Made by a program: the position numbers and the translations under genes. This document shows positions 47,258 through 56,359 of a stretch of DNA of 64,000 nt, piece after piece. Location of the stretch: contig CBDCZP010000010.1 of the NCBI GenBank assembly GCA_965224605.1, positions 186,001 through 250,000 on the forward strand, in the 5' to 3' direction. Below the pieces are notes generated by a model, which was given only the letters and a program-made list of their open reading frames with translations, ran no database searches and was not told the origin of the DNA. Each line of letters opens with the position of its first letter. Position 1 is the stretch's first letter. The stretch is from HyVt-477 sp965224605 (GTDB lineage: Bacteria; Pseudomonadota; Gammaproteobacteria; Thiotrichales; Thiotrichaceae).

Positions 47258-49029
47258 GGTTGAGCCTCGGATTGTTGACTCCGCTTGTTATACTGGTATT
47301 TAAACTTTCGTCGCCATAAACCCGATGGGTCATCAGGTACACTTTTCAACCATTGCTTTTCAAAAGCTTGTTGCTCTCTGCCGCGATCAAGATCAGCTCT
47401 TTCAGCATCAGCCCCTTGTTGAATATCTTGCTCAATACCTTGCTGCTCAATATCTTGTTGCTGACTAGAATCCGCTGTTAACTCTTCATTTTGCAAAACA
47501 TCTGTCTCTTGTGGCTCTGCATTGGCATATTCAGGTTTATCTTTTTTCTCAAGAAGTACCTGTTGGGCTAATTGTAAATTATATCTGGCATCTGCATGTT
47601 CCGGTTGTTTCTCTAAAACCGTCTCATACGCCCGTATCGCAGCTGTCAATTGTTTCATTTGAAACAAAGCATTACCCCGATTATACCAAGCCTTTGCATT
47701 ATCTTGTTCCGCAAAGAATTGAACGGCAAGCGGATAGTTTTTTGCTCGGTAAGCCGCTATCGCTTTCCATTGATGATCATCAAACCATTGTTCTGCTTTT
47801 ACGGCATCACCCTTGTCCAGCCACTGTTTCGCCTGTTGTTGCTGGTTCAACCAAAGGCTATTCCAGTCAAAAGCATAAACAGGATCAACGGGTAGTAAAA
47901 CCATCAAACAGAGCAACCATATCAGCCCACCTCGAAATAAATACAGAACCATGAAGAGCAAAGGAAAAAGCAACCAGATACCTGCATTCACCCAGTTTTC
48001 GGCGTTACGACCTCCAACCGTCTGTGCAGCCGTCATTCCATCTAGCGTAACTGACTGTTGTGATAACAATGTAGTGACGACATTAACGTCACTATTTAAA
48101 TCCAGATAACTACCCACTCCCATCACAGCGACGCTCTTTAAAGCATCTCTATCTAGAGTTGCAATCACCGCTTTGCCTTGCTTATCAAGCAAAACCTGAT
48201 CTTGCTTGTTTCGAGCTCTGGAAACAGGACTGGAAAAAGGTATGCTTGCTCCAGCGGCTGTTCCAACCGCCAAAACAGATACATTGAAACCTTGTTTATT
48301 CGCAGAATGGGCAGCATCTCTAGTCTCATCAAGATCGCTCAAACCATCTGTAACCAATAGAATATCGCCCTTACTGTATCCAGAATTGACTAATAAACTA
48401 ACCGATTGAGTAATCGCCTTATCTAGCCGACTACCTTGTGCTGGCATGATTGCTGGTGACATATGAGTCAGTTGAGCAATCAATGTTTCTACATCGTTGG
48501 TCAAAGGTGCAACCGTGAATGCATCAGCGGCAAACACCACTAATCCTACATACCCCACATTCGCTTTATCCCTTTCATCCTGTCGGCTTCCCTGTTGATT
48601 TTCCTGTCTAGCCTCGCCCTTCTGTATGTGAGGCTTTAGCAGATCAATCAAGGCAAGCTTTGCACGTTGAATTCGGCTGGGTTTTACATCCTCAGCCAAC
48701 ATCGATGCGGATAGATCCAAAGCAATAACCGAACCTTGATGGTTTTCGTATAGCGGGACGTTTTCTTTATGCAAACTTGGCCCAGATAAAGCTACAACGG
48801 CTACTAACCCTGCTACAAAATAGAACAACACTCTATTACGTTTATTATGTTTATTAGCCCCAACAATCACAAAAGGTTGCAGTGATTTATCAACTATTTT
48901 ATGCCAGTTTTTAGCTTGCTGTTGATCACGACCCAATCCATACCCTGCTAAAAATGCTATTAGCCCTAATGGAACCAACCAAAGCCAGAGAGGATAGAGG
49001 AAATGTATATTAAACATTAGATTTCTCAC
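47251..49029 (-). CDS. batB: BatB-like VWA protein with TPR domain
   Basis: A 592-residue protein. There are two N-terminal membrane helices, then a von Willebrand A domain with a MIDAS motif (ALDLSASMLAEDVKPSR, near 103) and TDGLSD. Further helices (about 345-385) are followed by TPR repeats (AWYNRGNALFQMKQLTAAIRAYE..., about 430-500) and an acidic Gln-rich tail. This corresponds to BatB fused to BatC. The start overlaps the end of the batA gene by 20 bp. Confidence 0.9.
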   Translation of the reverse strand: MRNLMFNIHFLYPLWLWLVPLGLIAFLAGYGLGRDQQQAKNWHKIVDKSLQPFVIVGANKHNKRNRVLFYFVAGLVAVVALSGPSLHKENVPLYENHQGSVIALDLSASMLAEDVKPSRIQRAKLALIDLLKPHIQKGEARQENQQGSRQDERDKANVGYVGLVVFAADAFTVAPLTNDVETLIAQLTHMSPAIMPAQGSRLDKAITQSVSLLVNSGYSKGDILLVTDGLSDLDETRDAAHSANKQGFNVSVLAVGTAAGASIPFSSPVSRARNKQDQVLLDKQGKAVIATLDRDALKSVAVMGVGSYLDLNSDVNVVTTLLSQQSVTLDGMTAAQTVGGRNAENWVNAGIWLLFPLLFMVLYLFRGGLIWLLCLMVLLPVDPVYAFDWNSLWLNQQQQAKQWLDKGDAVKAEQWFDDHQWKAIAAYRAKNYPLAVQFFAEQDNAKAWYNRGNALFQMKQLTAAIRAYETVLEKQPEHADARYNLQLAQQVLLEKKDKPEYANAEPQETDVLQNEELTADSSQQQDIEQQGIEQDIQQGADAERADLDRGREQQAFEKQWLKSVPDDPSGLWRRKFKYQYNKRSQQSEAQPW

Positions 49030-50677
49030 CCTCAGTTTGCAAAATACGACGGAGCTTTTGCACTTTTTTTAGTTTACTAAAGGCGATCAATCCATAACGA
49101 GTCCTAAGTAAAAGCATTATCATTAAGAACAAACATGACCATGCCAAAGGTATATAAAATAGATCCTTCCTAAGATGCCAAGCGTTGGAAATATCTACTA
49201 CGGGTTCAAGCTCATCGAGTTTTTTATAAATAGATTCCAGTTGTTGAGTGTTGCTAGCTCTAAAATAATACCCCCCTGTTTCTTTGGAGATTTTCTTCAG
49301 AGTGACAATGTCAGGCTCGTTTCCAATGGCTTTATTTCTTCCCGTCTGTTTGCTTTTATTACTCACCGATGACGAAGAAAATAGAGAAGCACCTATTCCT
49401 ATCGTATATATCTTCAAATTCACTTTGCTTGCGAAACGAATAGCCTCGTCAATATTAATTCCAGTAGTCGCTTCACCATCGGTCATCAATATCAACACAT
49501 GTTCCTGATCAGGCTTTTCCTGTACCTTCTTTACGGCAAGACCGATGGCATCGCCCAATGCGGTACGCTCACCAGCCAGTCCTAATTCTGCTTCATCCAG
49601 CAAAGTCATTACCGTTTGTCGGTCTCGTGTGAGCGGAACTTGCAGATAAGCATGATCGGCAAACAAAATTAAACCCACACGATCACCCGCCCTATTTTTA
49701 ATAAACTCAATGGCTACTTTTTTTATCGCGGCCAAACGGCTGATCCTGCTACCCTGAAGGCTAAAGTCTCGTTGCGCCATACTGCCGGATAAATCTACCG
49801 CAACAATAATATTGCGGCTACTAATAGGTAAATTGACTGCATCATCCACCCACACAGGTTTGGCAATAGCTACTATAAGCAATATCCATGAAAGGAATAA
49901 CAAAGCCCTTTGCAATATTTGTAGCACTCCTGAATAGGGCTGATTCGTGTCCTCAGAACTTGTCAGTTCATCCAACCAAGGAACTTTTAGAGCTTGTTCC
50001 ATCTCTTTATTCTTGTCGACTGGGGTTGTCCACTTTCTGAACACAACAGGTAACAAAATGAGGACAAACAGCCAAGGCCACTGAAACTCAAACATGCTGT
50101 GACCCTCGGCTGCTCTCTCCGCACCACTCTCCGCAGCACTCTCCGCAGCACTCTCCGCAGCACTCTCCGCAGCACTCTCCGCAGCACTCTCCGCAGCACT
50201 CTGAGCATCTAGCCATTTTTGCGTGATCGCTACCAACTCACTTCGTTCATAGTGAGTGAGCTTCTTATAAGGCTGAACAATAAGAGCCTGTCCTTTGCCT
50301 TTGGCAAAGTCGTCTGTTTTACCTTTATCATCAAGAAACTGCAACCAGCCTTTACCGGTTAAGCCAGCGGTTTTTTCGCGGCCGTACAAACTAATTGCTG
50401 TACGTCTAAGCAGAACAGATAGCTCCTCAATAAACTGCTTATTATTAGCATTGCTATTGAGTGTTTTTAATAGCTGTTGTGCTTGATGCAGCAGTCTCTT
50501 TTGATTCGGCTTGTGATGCTGCAACAGGTTTAGCCTCCTGTGTTTTTGATAAGCCTGATAAGCCAGCAATACAAAGAATAAGCTCAGTAACAATAACAGC
50601 CACCAACCGGGAGCTATAGGCCACCAAGCCACACTATCGGGTAAGTGAATATCTCGGATGAGTAGCGTGTCGTTCAC
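49010..50677 (-). CDS. batA: DUF4381-BatA fusion (VWA protein)
   Basis: A 555-residue protein. Residues 1-160 form a DUF4381 protein (one membrane helix at 24-46, then a cytoplasmic domain). Residues about 162-190 are tandem SAAE repeats. From residue 195 a complete BatA follows: MFEFQWPWLFVLILLP membrane helix, a second helix, then a VWA domain with MIDAS (AVDLSGSMAQ) and TDGEATTG, and a C-terminal helix. In relatives these are two separate adjacent genes. ATG 50095, preceded by GAGGG, could still start BatA alone. Confidence 0.87.
   Translation of the reverse strand: MNDTLLIRDIHLPDSVAWWPIAPGWWLLLLLSLFFVLLAYQAYQKHRRLNLLQHHKPNQKRLLHQAQQLLKTLNSNANNKQFIEELSVLLRRTAISLYGREKTAGLTGKGWLQFLDDKGKTDDFAKGKGQALIVQPYKKLTHYERSELVAITQKWLDAQSAAESAAESAAESAAESAAESAAESGAERAAEGHSMFEFQWPWLFVLILLPVVFRKWTTPVDKNKEMEQALKVPWLDELTSSEDTNQPYSGVLQILQRALLFLSWILLIVAIAKPVWVDDAVNLPISSRNIIVAVDLSGSMAQRDFSLQGSRISRLAAIKKVAIEFIKNRAGDRVGLILFADHAYLQVPLTRDRQTVMTLLDEAELGLAGERTALGDAIGLAVKKVQEKPDQEHVLILMTDGEATTGINIDEAIRFASKVNLKIYTIGIGASLFSSSSVSNKSKQTGRNKAIGNEPDIVTLKKISKETGGYYFRASNTQQLESIYKKLDELEPVVDISNAWHLRKDLFYIPLAWSCLFLMIMLLLRTRYGLIAFSKLKKVQKLRRILQTEGEKSNV
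50115..50198. repeat. 12-bp tandem repeat joining DUF4381 and BatA
   Basis: Seven units of CTCTCCGCAGCA (the first with one change, six perfect), followed by a partial unit. On the coding strand each encodes Ala-Ala-Glu-Ser. Array size can change without breaking the frame. Confidence 0.95.
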
Positions 50678-51609
50678 TGCAAGCCCTGGGATAGCGTCAG
50701 TAAAATTTCGTTAGGAGTATGTGCAGTAGACAGTGTCAGCCTGTGAATATGATCGCGTTTTGTCAAATCCTCTAATGCTGTTTCTCTCGCCTCCTGTAAG
50801 CGCTGATATTTTAGCTCTGCCTGCTTATCCATATGTAGAAGTTTTTCCCCATTTGTTACAGGTAGACCTGAATATCTGGCTATCTCTGTTTCAAAGGGAT
50901 CATTAATGGCTATTAACGTTAGTGATGATTTGTCAGCAACTGCAATCAGCTGTCGAACCGCTGCTTTATCTAAGCCTCTAAAATCACTCAGCATAACTAT
51001 ATGAGTTCCTGTTTCCACAAGAGGGTTTAGCTGTTTTAGTGTATCGGATAGTGATTGCACACTTCGATCTTCACTAGATAGCGTTGCCGGCGCAAGCAAC
51101 GTTGCCTTGGCTATGGTATTAATAATACGGGAAGCAGCCGATTGACTCCGGCTGGGCTTATGAATGTTCAACTGACCCGATGCGGTGATCACCATAGCAC
51201 CTGCTTTATCGCCGTCTTGCAAGCTCTTCCATACCAATAGACTAGCTACTTTAGCTGCCAGTACAGATTTGTAACAACCTCTAGTAGCAAAAAACATCGG
51301 GCTACGCAAATCGACAATCAACAGAATCGGCCGTTCACGTTCTTCAGAAAACACCTTAGTATGAGGCTTTCCTGTCCTTGCAGTCACCCGCCAATCTAAC
51401 AAACGAACATCATCACCGGATTGGTAAAGCCGGGATTCTGTAAAATCCATACCGCGCCCTTTATATACTGATAAGTGTTGCCCCGATTGATAAGCATGAA
51501 TATTTTTTCGACCTCTTTTGAGCAAACGCGCTTGCGCCTTTTGTTTCAATAACGAAGCTAGTGAACAATAGGTTATCTCGTCAATGGGTTGGATATTCTT
51601 ATTCATCAT
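50674..51609 (-). CDS. DUF58 (VWA-like) protein of the MoxR operon
   Basis: A 311-residue protein. The DUF58 core GRGMDFTESRLYQSGDDVRLLDWRVTARTG is followed by a VWA-like fold (ILLIVDLRSPMFF, MLSDFRG). It is the standard partner between moxR and the BatA/B genes. It overlaps the next gene by 4 bp. The start may be the second ATG (51606). Confidence 0.9.
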   Translation of the reverse strand: MMNKNIQPIDEITYCSLASLLKQKAQARLLKRGRKNIHAYQSGQHLSVYKGRGMDFTESRLYQSGDDVRLLDWRVTARTGKPHTKVFSEERERPILLIVDLRSPMFFATRGCYKSVLAAKVASLLVWKSLQDGDKAGAMVITASGQLNIHKPSRSQSAASRIINTIAKATLLAPATLSSEDRSVQSLSDTLKQLNPLVETGTHIVMLSDFRGLDKAAVRQLIAVADKSSLTLIAINDPFETEIARYSGLPVTNGEKLLHMDKQAELKYQRLQEARETALEDLTKRDHIHRLTLSTAHTPNEILLTLSQGLQ

Positions 51610-51642
51610 AAAAAACTAAGCCAGCTGAAGTAGCTAATGCGG

Positions 51643-52614
51643 TCAGGGCACTGCAACACACGCCAATAACTCATTAATAACAGAATCGACAGTTCGCCCT
51701 TCTGCCTCCGCTTCAAAACTAAGAATCAACCGATGTCGTAACACATCAGGCGCAATATTCTGCACATCTTCTGGCCCTACATAATCTTTTCCGTCAAGCC
51801 AGGCATGAGCACGGGCACACCGATCCAAAGCCAACGTAGCACGTGGACTTGCACCGTAAAGTATGGTTTCAGCCAACGTGGCTGAATAGGCGGCAGGATC
51901 CCGGGTGGACATCACCAACTGTAATAAATATTGCTCAATATTCTCCGCCATATGAATACTCAACACTGCTTTTTTCGCCTGCTTGAGTTGTTTACGACTT
52001 AACACCGGTTTCTGCTTTTTTTCTCCCACTACCAACTGATGCATAGCTTCACGTCTACCCAAATGCAATATAGCTTTCTCATCTTCAAGCCCTGGGTAAT
52101 CAACGGTCACATGCATCAAAAAACGATCAAGTTGGGCTTCTGGCAAATGATACGTACCTTCTTGTTCAATAGGGTTCTGCGTCGCCATCACTAAAAAGGG
52201 TTCTGGCAGAGGGTGGGTAGTTCCCGCAACGGTCACTTGATGCTCTGCCATGGCTTCTAACAAGGCGGATTGAACTTTGGCGGGTGCGCGATTGATCTCA
52301 TCCGCTAAAATAAGGTTATGAAACAACGGCCCACGCTGAAAGCTAAAGCTACCATCCTGGGGCTTAAAGACTTCGGTGCCGGTTATATCCGCGGGCAATA
52401 AATCAGGCGTGAACTGAACACGATGGAAGTCTCCTTCCAGACCTTCACTTAATATACGAATAGCCCTCGTCTTAGCTAAACCTGGCGCACCTTCAACTAA
52501 CAGATGCCCATCAGCCAACAAAGCAATCATTAACCGGTTAACTAACTTATCCTGACCAATGATATGTCCATTAATATAATCGCGTAATTTGTCAAAAGAG
52601 GAATTATCTTCCAT
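51643..52614 (-). CDS. MoxR-family AAA+ ATPase
   Basis: A 323-residue protein. Walker A GAPGLAKTR (residues 42-50), Walker B LILADEINRAPAKVQSALLEAM, sensor 1 MATQNPIEQEGTY and the arginine-finger region follow the MoxR pattern. It heads the operon moxR-DUF58-batA-batB-batD and is a chaperone-like remodeller of the VWA proteins. Confidence 0.94.
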   Translation of the reverse strand: MEDNSSFDKLRDYINGHIIGQDKLVNRLMIALLADGHLLVEGAPGLAKTRAIRILSEGLEGDFHRVQFTPDLLPADITGTEVFKPQDGSFSFQRGPLFHNLILADEINRAPAKVQSALLEAMAEHQVTVAGTTHPLPEPFLVMATQNPIEQEGTYHLPEAQLDRFLMHVTVDYPGLEDEKAILHLGRREAMHQLVVGEKKQKPVLSRKQLKQAKKAVLSIHMAENIEQYLLQLVMSTRDPAAYSATLAETILYGASPRATLALDRCARAHAWLDGKDYVGPEDVQNIAPDVLRHRLILSFEAEAEGRTVDSVINELLACVAVP

Positions 52615-52642
52615 TATTATAAATACCCAGTTGTTAGCTCAT

Positions 52643-52781
52643 GGGTATCTCTATTAATTAGAATTTTTGTTCGAGGACAAGGCGGATGGATTTTAAGACC
52701 CGAAGTGTATATGAAACACATGAGGATCGGAAAACTCATCCAACGCAGTAATCGGACAAAAAGCAATTAATAGAGATGCCC
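52643..52781. repeat. 139-bp palindromic repeat (MITE-like) with TCAT flanks
   Basis: The arms GGGTATCTCTATTAATT (52643-52659) and AATTAATAGAGATGCCC (52765-52781) match at 16 of 17 positions. A second internal pair (TTTTTGTTCGA / TCGGACAAAAA) continues the stem. TCAT lies directly at both outer ends and may be a 4-bp target duplication. It sits between the divergent moxR and bolA genes and may affect their promoters. Confidence 0.75.
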
Positions 52782-52842
52782 TCATTCGTAATTAATGAGT
52801 TATACATCATAATACATAAGCAACAAGGCAACGAAACCGACA

Positions 52843-53157
52843 ATGAGTATGCAATCCGTTATAGAACGTAAGATAAGCGAAAAAATAAACACCTCTGTAC
52901 TGAACATAGAGAATGAAAGTCATATGCACAGTGGCCCTGCAACTGAATCACATTTTAAAGTAACTATAGTCAGTGATGACTTTGTCGGGAAAATGCTAAT
53001 TGCCCGCCATCGGCTGGTTAATGAGATTCTCAAGGAAGAATTAGATGGATTAATTCATGCACTAACATTGCATACTATGACAGAGCAAGAGTATGTCAAT
53101 AAGGGGGGTATAGTGCCAGATTCTCCAGATTGCCAGAGTGGTGGTAAAAAGAGTTAG
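52843..53157 (+). CDS. BolA-family protein
   Basis: A 104-residue protein with the BolA core: IERKISEKIN, ENESHMHSGP, ESHFKVTIVSDDFVGKMLIARHRLVNEIL and GLIHALTLHTMTEQEY. BolA proteins bind monothiol glutaredoxins and iron-sulphur clusters and affect morphology and stress response. The histidine ligands are present. A second ATG two codons in is an alternative start. Confidence 0.93.
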   Translation: MSMQSVIERKISEKINTSVLNIENESHMHSGPATESHFKVTIVSDDFVGKMLIARHRLVNEILKEELDGLIHALTLHTMTEQEYVNKGGIVPDSPDCQSGGKKS

Positions 53158-53246
53158 ACTTGATTGATATTTAGATATTGCTATATCAGTTAGTTAAAGA
53201 AAAACCCAACGATCGTTGTGACATATTCATCTAGTAATCATACCGA

Positions 53247-54011
53247 CTACACACCACGCCCGTCAGGGTTTTGTTTATAAAATAAAACCAGCTGATCATA
53301 AACGTCAGGCTGATGCTCTTTTAAGACTTCGGGTGCAGTAAAAAAATACTCACTTATCACCGCAAAATACTCAGCCGGATTGGTACTTGCATAACGATTG
53401 ATATAGGGATCATCGAGATTATGATTAAGCGCTGCATAGCCATTACTTAACGATTCAGTCCATTGCTCTCTGTGCATGGTAGGGTGCAACGGCGGCATAC
53501 CATTGGCTCTGCCATTAAGCATATCCAGTTTATGAGAAAACTCGTGGATAATGACATTATGCCCTGGAGTTGCATCAAAGCTATCGGTATACGCTTCATC
53601 CCAAGACAAGATAACAGGACCATGAGACCAAGACTCTCCACTCAACACCCGCTCTTCATTGTGTACCAATCCGTTATGATCTGAGACATCTCGTCTGACA
53701 ATAAAATTAGCCGGATAGATAACAATTTCAACCCAGCCATCGTAGTATTCCAGATCAAGATTAAGAATCGGTAAACAAGCCTGAACTGCAATAATCAGGC
53801 GTACTTCATCTGTAACGTCGAAACCTTGTACGCCGGTAAACGTTTTTGCATGAATAAATAAAGTTGCCCACTTTCTTAGTCTCCTAAGCTCTTCAATGGA
53901 TAGACCCTGTAGGACAGGAAGCTTTTGAATAGCGTCATTCCAGAGCGGATCTTCAATAGGATGTCGCTTGATAATAAAAGGACGAAACGGTTTCATGAGC
54001 CAACTGAACAT
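53247..54011 (-). CDS. mtfA: MtfA-family zinc peptidase (M90)
   Basis: A 254-residue protein. The zinc motif is HEFSHKLDMLNG (HExxH, near 152), with a downstream glutamate in NPAEYFAVISEYFF. In E. coli MtfA binds the repressor Mlc and has aminopeptidase activity. Alignment-type landmarks over the full length (LSIEELRRLRKWATLFIHAKTF, GFDVTDEVRLIIAVQACLPIL) fit the family. Confidence 0.93.
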   Translation of the reverse strand: MFSWLMKPFRPFIIKRHPIEDPLWNDAIQKLPVLQGLSIEELRRLRKWATLFIHAKTFTGVQGFDVTDEVRLIIAVQACLPILNLDLEYYDGWVEIVIYPANFIVRRDVSDHNGLVHNEERVLSGESWSHGPVILSWDEAYTDSFDATPGHNVIIHEFSHKLDMLNGRANGMPPLHPTMHREQWTESLSNGYAALNHNLDDPYINRYASTNPAEYFAVISEYFFTAPEVLKEHQPDVYDQLVLFYKQNPDGRGV

Positions 54012-54115
54012 AAATATACGAGTTCCTTGTTTTTATACTTGTTTTGTAAAAATTTAGAAATCAACAATAAACCACCCCGCTGCAAACAGATGGGTATTAG
54101 TTATAACCGAATGTT

Positions 54116-54170
54116 AGCCTTCAGGCTCGTCTAACAGGCTGATTTTCAACATATGGCGAGCCTGAAGGCT
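54116..54170. repeat. Perfect 14-bp inverted repeat
   Basis: AGCCTTCAGGCTCG (54116-54129) and CGAGCCTGAAGGCT (54157-54170) form a hairpin with a 27-base loop. The right arm continues into CACTTCCATA and shares GGCGAGCCTGAAG and GGCTCACTTCC with the palindrome at 9537-9713, so the two belong to one family. Confidence 0.85.
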
Positions 54171-54289
54171 CACTTCCATAGAATAATATCTCACAATATT
54201 TCATACGCCCGAAGGGGCGGGGAATGGGGGAAATAGCTCTATGAGATTAAAAATATGGGCATATTGTTATAGTTCTCAAGAAATACTGA

Positions 54290-55228
54290 TTAAATAAGTC
54301 CTTCGATAACCCCATTCCATCCAGCTTTGATGTTATCAAGGTTATAACCCCCACCTCCCATTGCCACTAACCGACCCTCACTGTATTTATCTGCCAATGC
54401 AGATAAACGACTGGCAACAAATTGATGAAAATCTGCACTTAGCTCAAGTTGAGTAATGGGATCACCTGACAGGCTATCTGCTCCACAGTGAAAAAGAATA
54501 TAGTCAGGTTGAGCTTTTTCTAAAAAAGACTCGGCACTGTGCCAAAACTTTCTGGCGATCTCATCAGTGCAATGCGGTTGCAAGGGGATATTAAGTTTGG
54601 TTCCAACAGCATTACCTTTACCTGTTTCTGTGATAAAACCGGTACCGGGATAAAGCGTATTTCCATCCTGATGCATATCAACAAAGATTAGATTTTCATC
54701 GTCTTCAAAGCTATAAAATACGCCATCCCCGTGGTGCGCATCAATATCAACATAAGCAACACGCACTATATCGTATTGTTGTCGTAGATATTCAATCGCG
54801 ATGCCACAATCATTAAAAACACAAAACCCTGAAGCGGATTCACGGGTGGCATGATGCAAGCCGGCTATAGGAGTAAACACCTGTTTGCATTCTCCCTGCA
54901 TAGTCAGGTCAATTGCTTTCAATGTTGTTCCCACTACCGTGCAAGCTGCTTCATAGGTTCCAATGCGCGCAGGCGTGTCGCCCGTGTCGAGATAACCGCT
55001 ACCTGTTGCTGATAACGCTTTCACTGTGTCGATATACGCATCCGTATGGAAAAGCTTGAGCTGTTCATCCGTCGCGATAGCAGGTGAATATAAGCCTACC
55101 TGATCCGCAAGGTTTCGTTTGTCGAATTCATCTTTAAACGCCCAGTAGCGTTTTGGCCCAAAGGGATGTTCTTCGCCGAAATGATAACTAGCAAGCTCAT
55201 CACCCATCATTACACAGACTTTTTTCAT
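54290..55228 (-). CDS. Histone deacetylase / AcuC-like amidohydrolase
   Basis: A 312-residue protein. Family motifs: GLHHATRESASGFCVFND (paired active-site histidine region), VDIDAHHGDGVFYSF with zinc-binding Asp and His, YPGTGFITETG, LFHCGADSLSGDP and GGGGYN. Members remove acetyl groups from lysines, polyamines or small substrates. The catalytic set looks intact. It is transcribed alone, and the natural substrate cannot be told. Confidence 0.92.
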   Translation of the reverse strand: MKKVCVMMGDELASYHFGEEHPFGPKRYWAFKDEFDKRNLADQVGLYSPAIATDEQLKLFHTDAYIDTVKALSATGSGYLDTGDTPARIGTYEAACTVVGTTLKAIDLTMQGECKQVFTPIAGLHHATRESASGFCVFNDCGIAIEYLRQQYDIVRVAYVDIDAHHGDGVFYSFEDDENLIFVDMHQDGNTLYPGTGFITETGKGNAVGTKLNIPLQPHCTDEIARKFWHSAESFLEKAQPDYILFHCGADSLSGDPITQLELSADFHQFVASRLSALADKYSEGRLVAMGGGGYNLDNIKAGWNGVIEGLI

Positions 55229-55575
55229 AATATCTTATCCAGTTCAACTACACTTTAACTGCACATTCAACAATAGCTCTACCTGATTACCCACTTGTCT
55301 AAGCCTGTTATTAAATTCAATATAGAACGATAGTTTATGGTTTTTAGATTGTAAATATTGTACAAGAGTTCCGTACCCTTCGACAGGGTACTGCTACAGC
55401 AGCGCCCTGAGCTTCGTGCTGAGCTTGCCGAAGTCTGTCGAAGGGTCGGCAAATTGTGCACTTACATTAGATTAAGCTTAGGCAGATGATAATCAGGTAG
55501 TTCTAAACACCTCTTCAACTACTGAAGAACATACTAACAGTAACCCAAAATGGGAATCATCGAAGGAAAAACACA
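55229..55575. other. Intergenic region with palindrome
   Basis: Holds the 72-bp palindromic repeat at 55375-55446 and otherwise no recognisable gene. It separates core genes from the accessory segment. Confidence 0.5.
55375..55446. repeat. 72-bp interspersed palindrome
   Basis: The arms ACCCTTCGACAG (55375-55386) and CTGTCGAAGGGT (55435-55446) are perfect. The interior GCCCTGAGCTTCGTGCTGAGCTTGCCGAAG is of the widespread CCTTCGACAAGCTCAGGGC repeat type seen across many proteobacterial genomes. Confidence 0.8.
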
Positions 55576-55662
55576 ATGCCCGAAATGACTCATGCAAACT
55601 TTGATCTGGTACTGGATAAGAAGGGAGAGTCTTATCAGGTACGTGTCATTCATTTATGGTGA
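55576..55662 (+). pseudogene. N-terminal relic, possibly of a CHAT/conflict-type protein
   Basis: 28 codons after a good binding site (GAAGGA). The text MTHANFDLVLDKKGESYQVRV resembles the N-terminal lead of large CHAT-domain or caspase-like conflict proteins (NFDLL...GxxYxARV). A TGA follows, and the next relic continues in the same frame. The similarity is from memory and weak. Confidence 0.35.
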
Positions 55663-55905
55663 TTGCAAAGTAAAACAAACAAACCTGTCGGCAGTTTTAC
55701 CGCTTATAAAAACAAGCACGATATGAACGGCAACGGCACTGCATGGACAACTCAGTGTGCGAATATAATAAGTCGAGATGAAAAAGTTATTCGCGGCGGT
55801 AACTGGATGCATCGTGCTAAAAGCATGCGTTCGGCAAGTCGTGAATTTAAAGGAAGTCGCACAAGAGACAGGGCAATAGGATTTAGAGTGGTTAGCAAGA
55901 GATAA
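55663..55905 (+). pseudogene. Formylglycine-generating-enzyme-like C-terminal fragment
   Basis: 80 codons with the end signature of the FGE-sulfatase (SUMF1) domain: VIRGGNWMH, MRSASR, then IGFRVV. Full FGE domains are about 250 residues, so only the last third remains. It is in the same frame as the 28-codon segment directly upstream, divided by one TGA. Probably a single gene shortened by an internal deletion. Confidence 0.7.
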
Positions 55906-56286
55906 ATACGTGTAACCATCAGTCTTCAATAGAAGAATCGTTATAGGCTGTCGGGAATAAAGGGATAGGGGGAAATTGGTCGGGACGGCAAGCCTACATC
56001 TACTGTCATATTTACAAACATTTACAATGAGTTATATTTACTGTAATTATACAAATACCAGCTTTTATACCAGCATTTCAAAATGGTGCTACGAAATATC
56101 AATAACTTACACGGCATAAACTAGCAGTCTTTATTTTTCACAAAATAGATTGATAGCTCACTATCATTCGATAATTAATATTGTTTGGTTTCTGGTTTAA
56201 CCACGTTGTTAAAATCCACACTATCTTGTTACTCAGATATAACCAGCAAACTATCTACTCTCTCAAATATCAGCAAATATGAGACA
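55906..56286. other. AT-rich boundary region before the replicon-like element
   Basis: About 380 bp, AT-rich, with a short direct repeat ATACCAGC (near 56047 and 56069). No gene, dif-like site or clear attachment site was identified, although an element boundary is expected here. Confidence 0.4.
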
Positions 56287-56318
56287 CAAAAAAGCCCTAC
56301 TCCGAAAAGTAAGGCTCT
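56287..56318 (-). terminator. Intrinsic terminator of the rep-methyltransferase operon
   Basis: Read on the minus strand, AGCCTTAC ... GTAGGGCT forms an 8-bp stem with one mismatch and an 8-base loop, followed directly by TTTTTT. It lies about 40 bp after the methyltransferase stop and closes the long minus-strand operon. Confidence 0.8.
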
Positions 56319-56359
56319 TAAATATTCTCTCTCGATAACCGTTAGCCCTGAATGAACAT

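Noticed and set aside
50115..50198. 12-bp array as a CRISPR or phase-variation switch
   Set aside because: There are no spacers, and the unit is a multiple of three, so copy changes cannot switch the frame off.
55906..56286. A dif-type or att site at the edge of the rep element
   Set aside because: No XerCD-like core or repeated attachment sequence could be found by eye; the other end of the element is outside the window.
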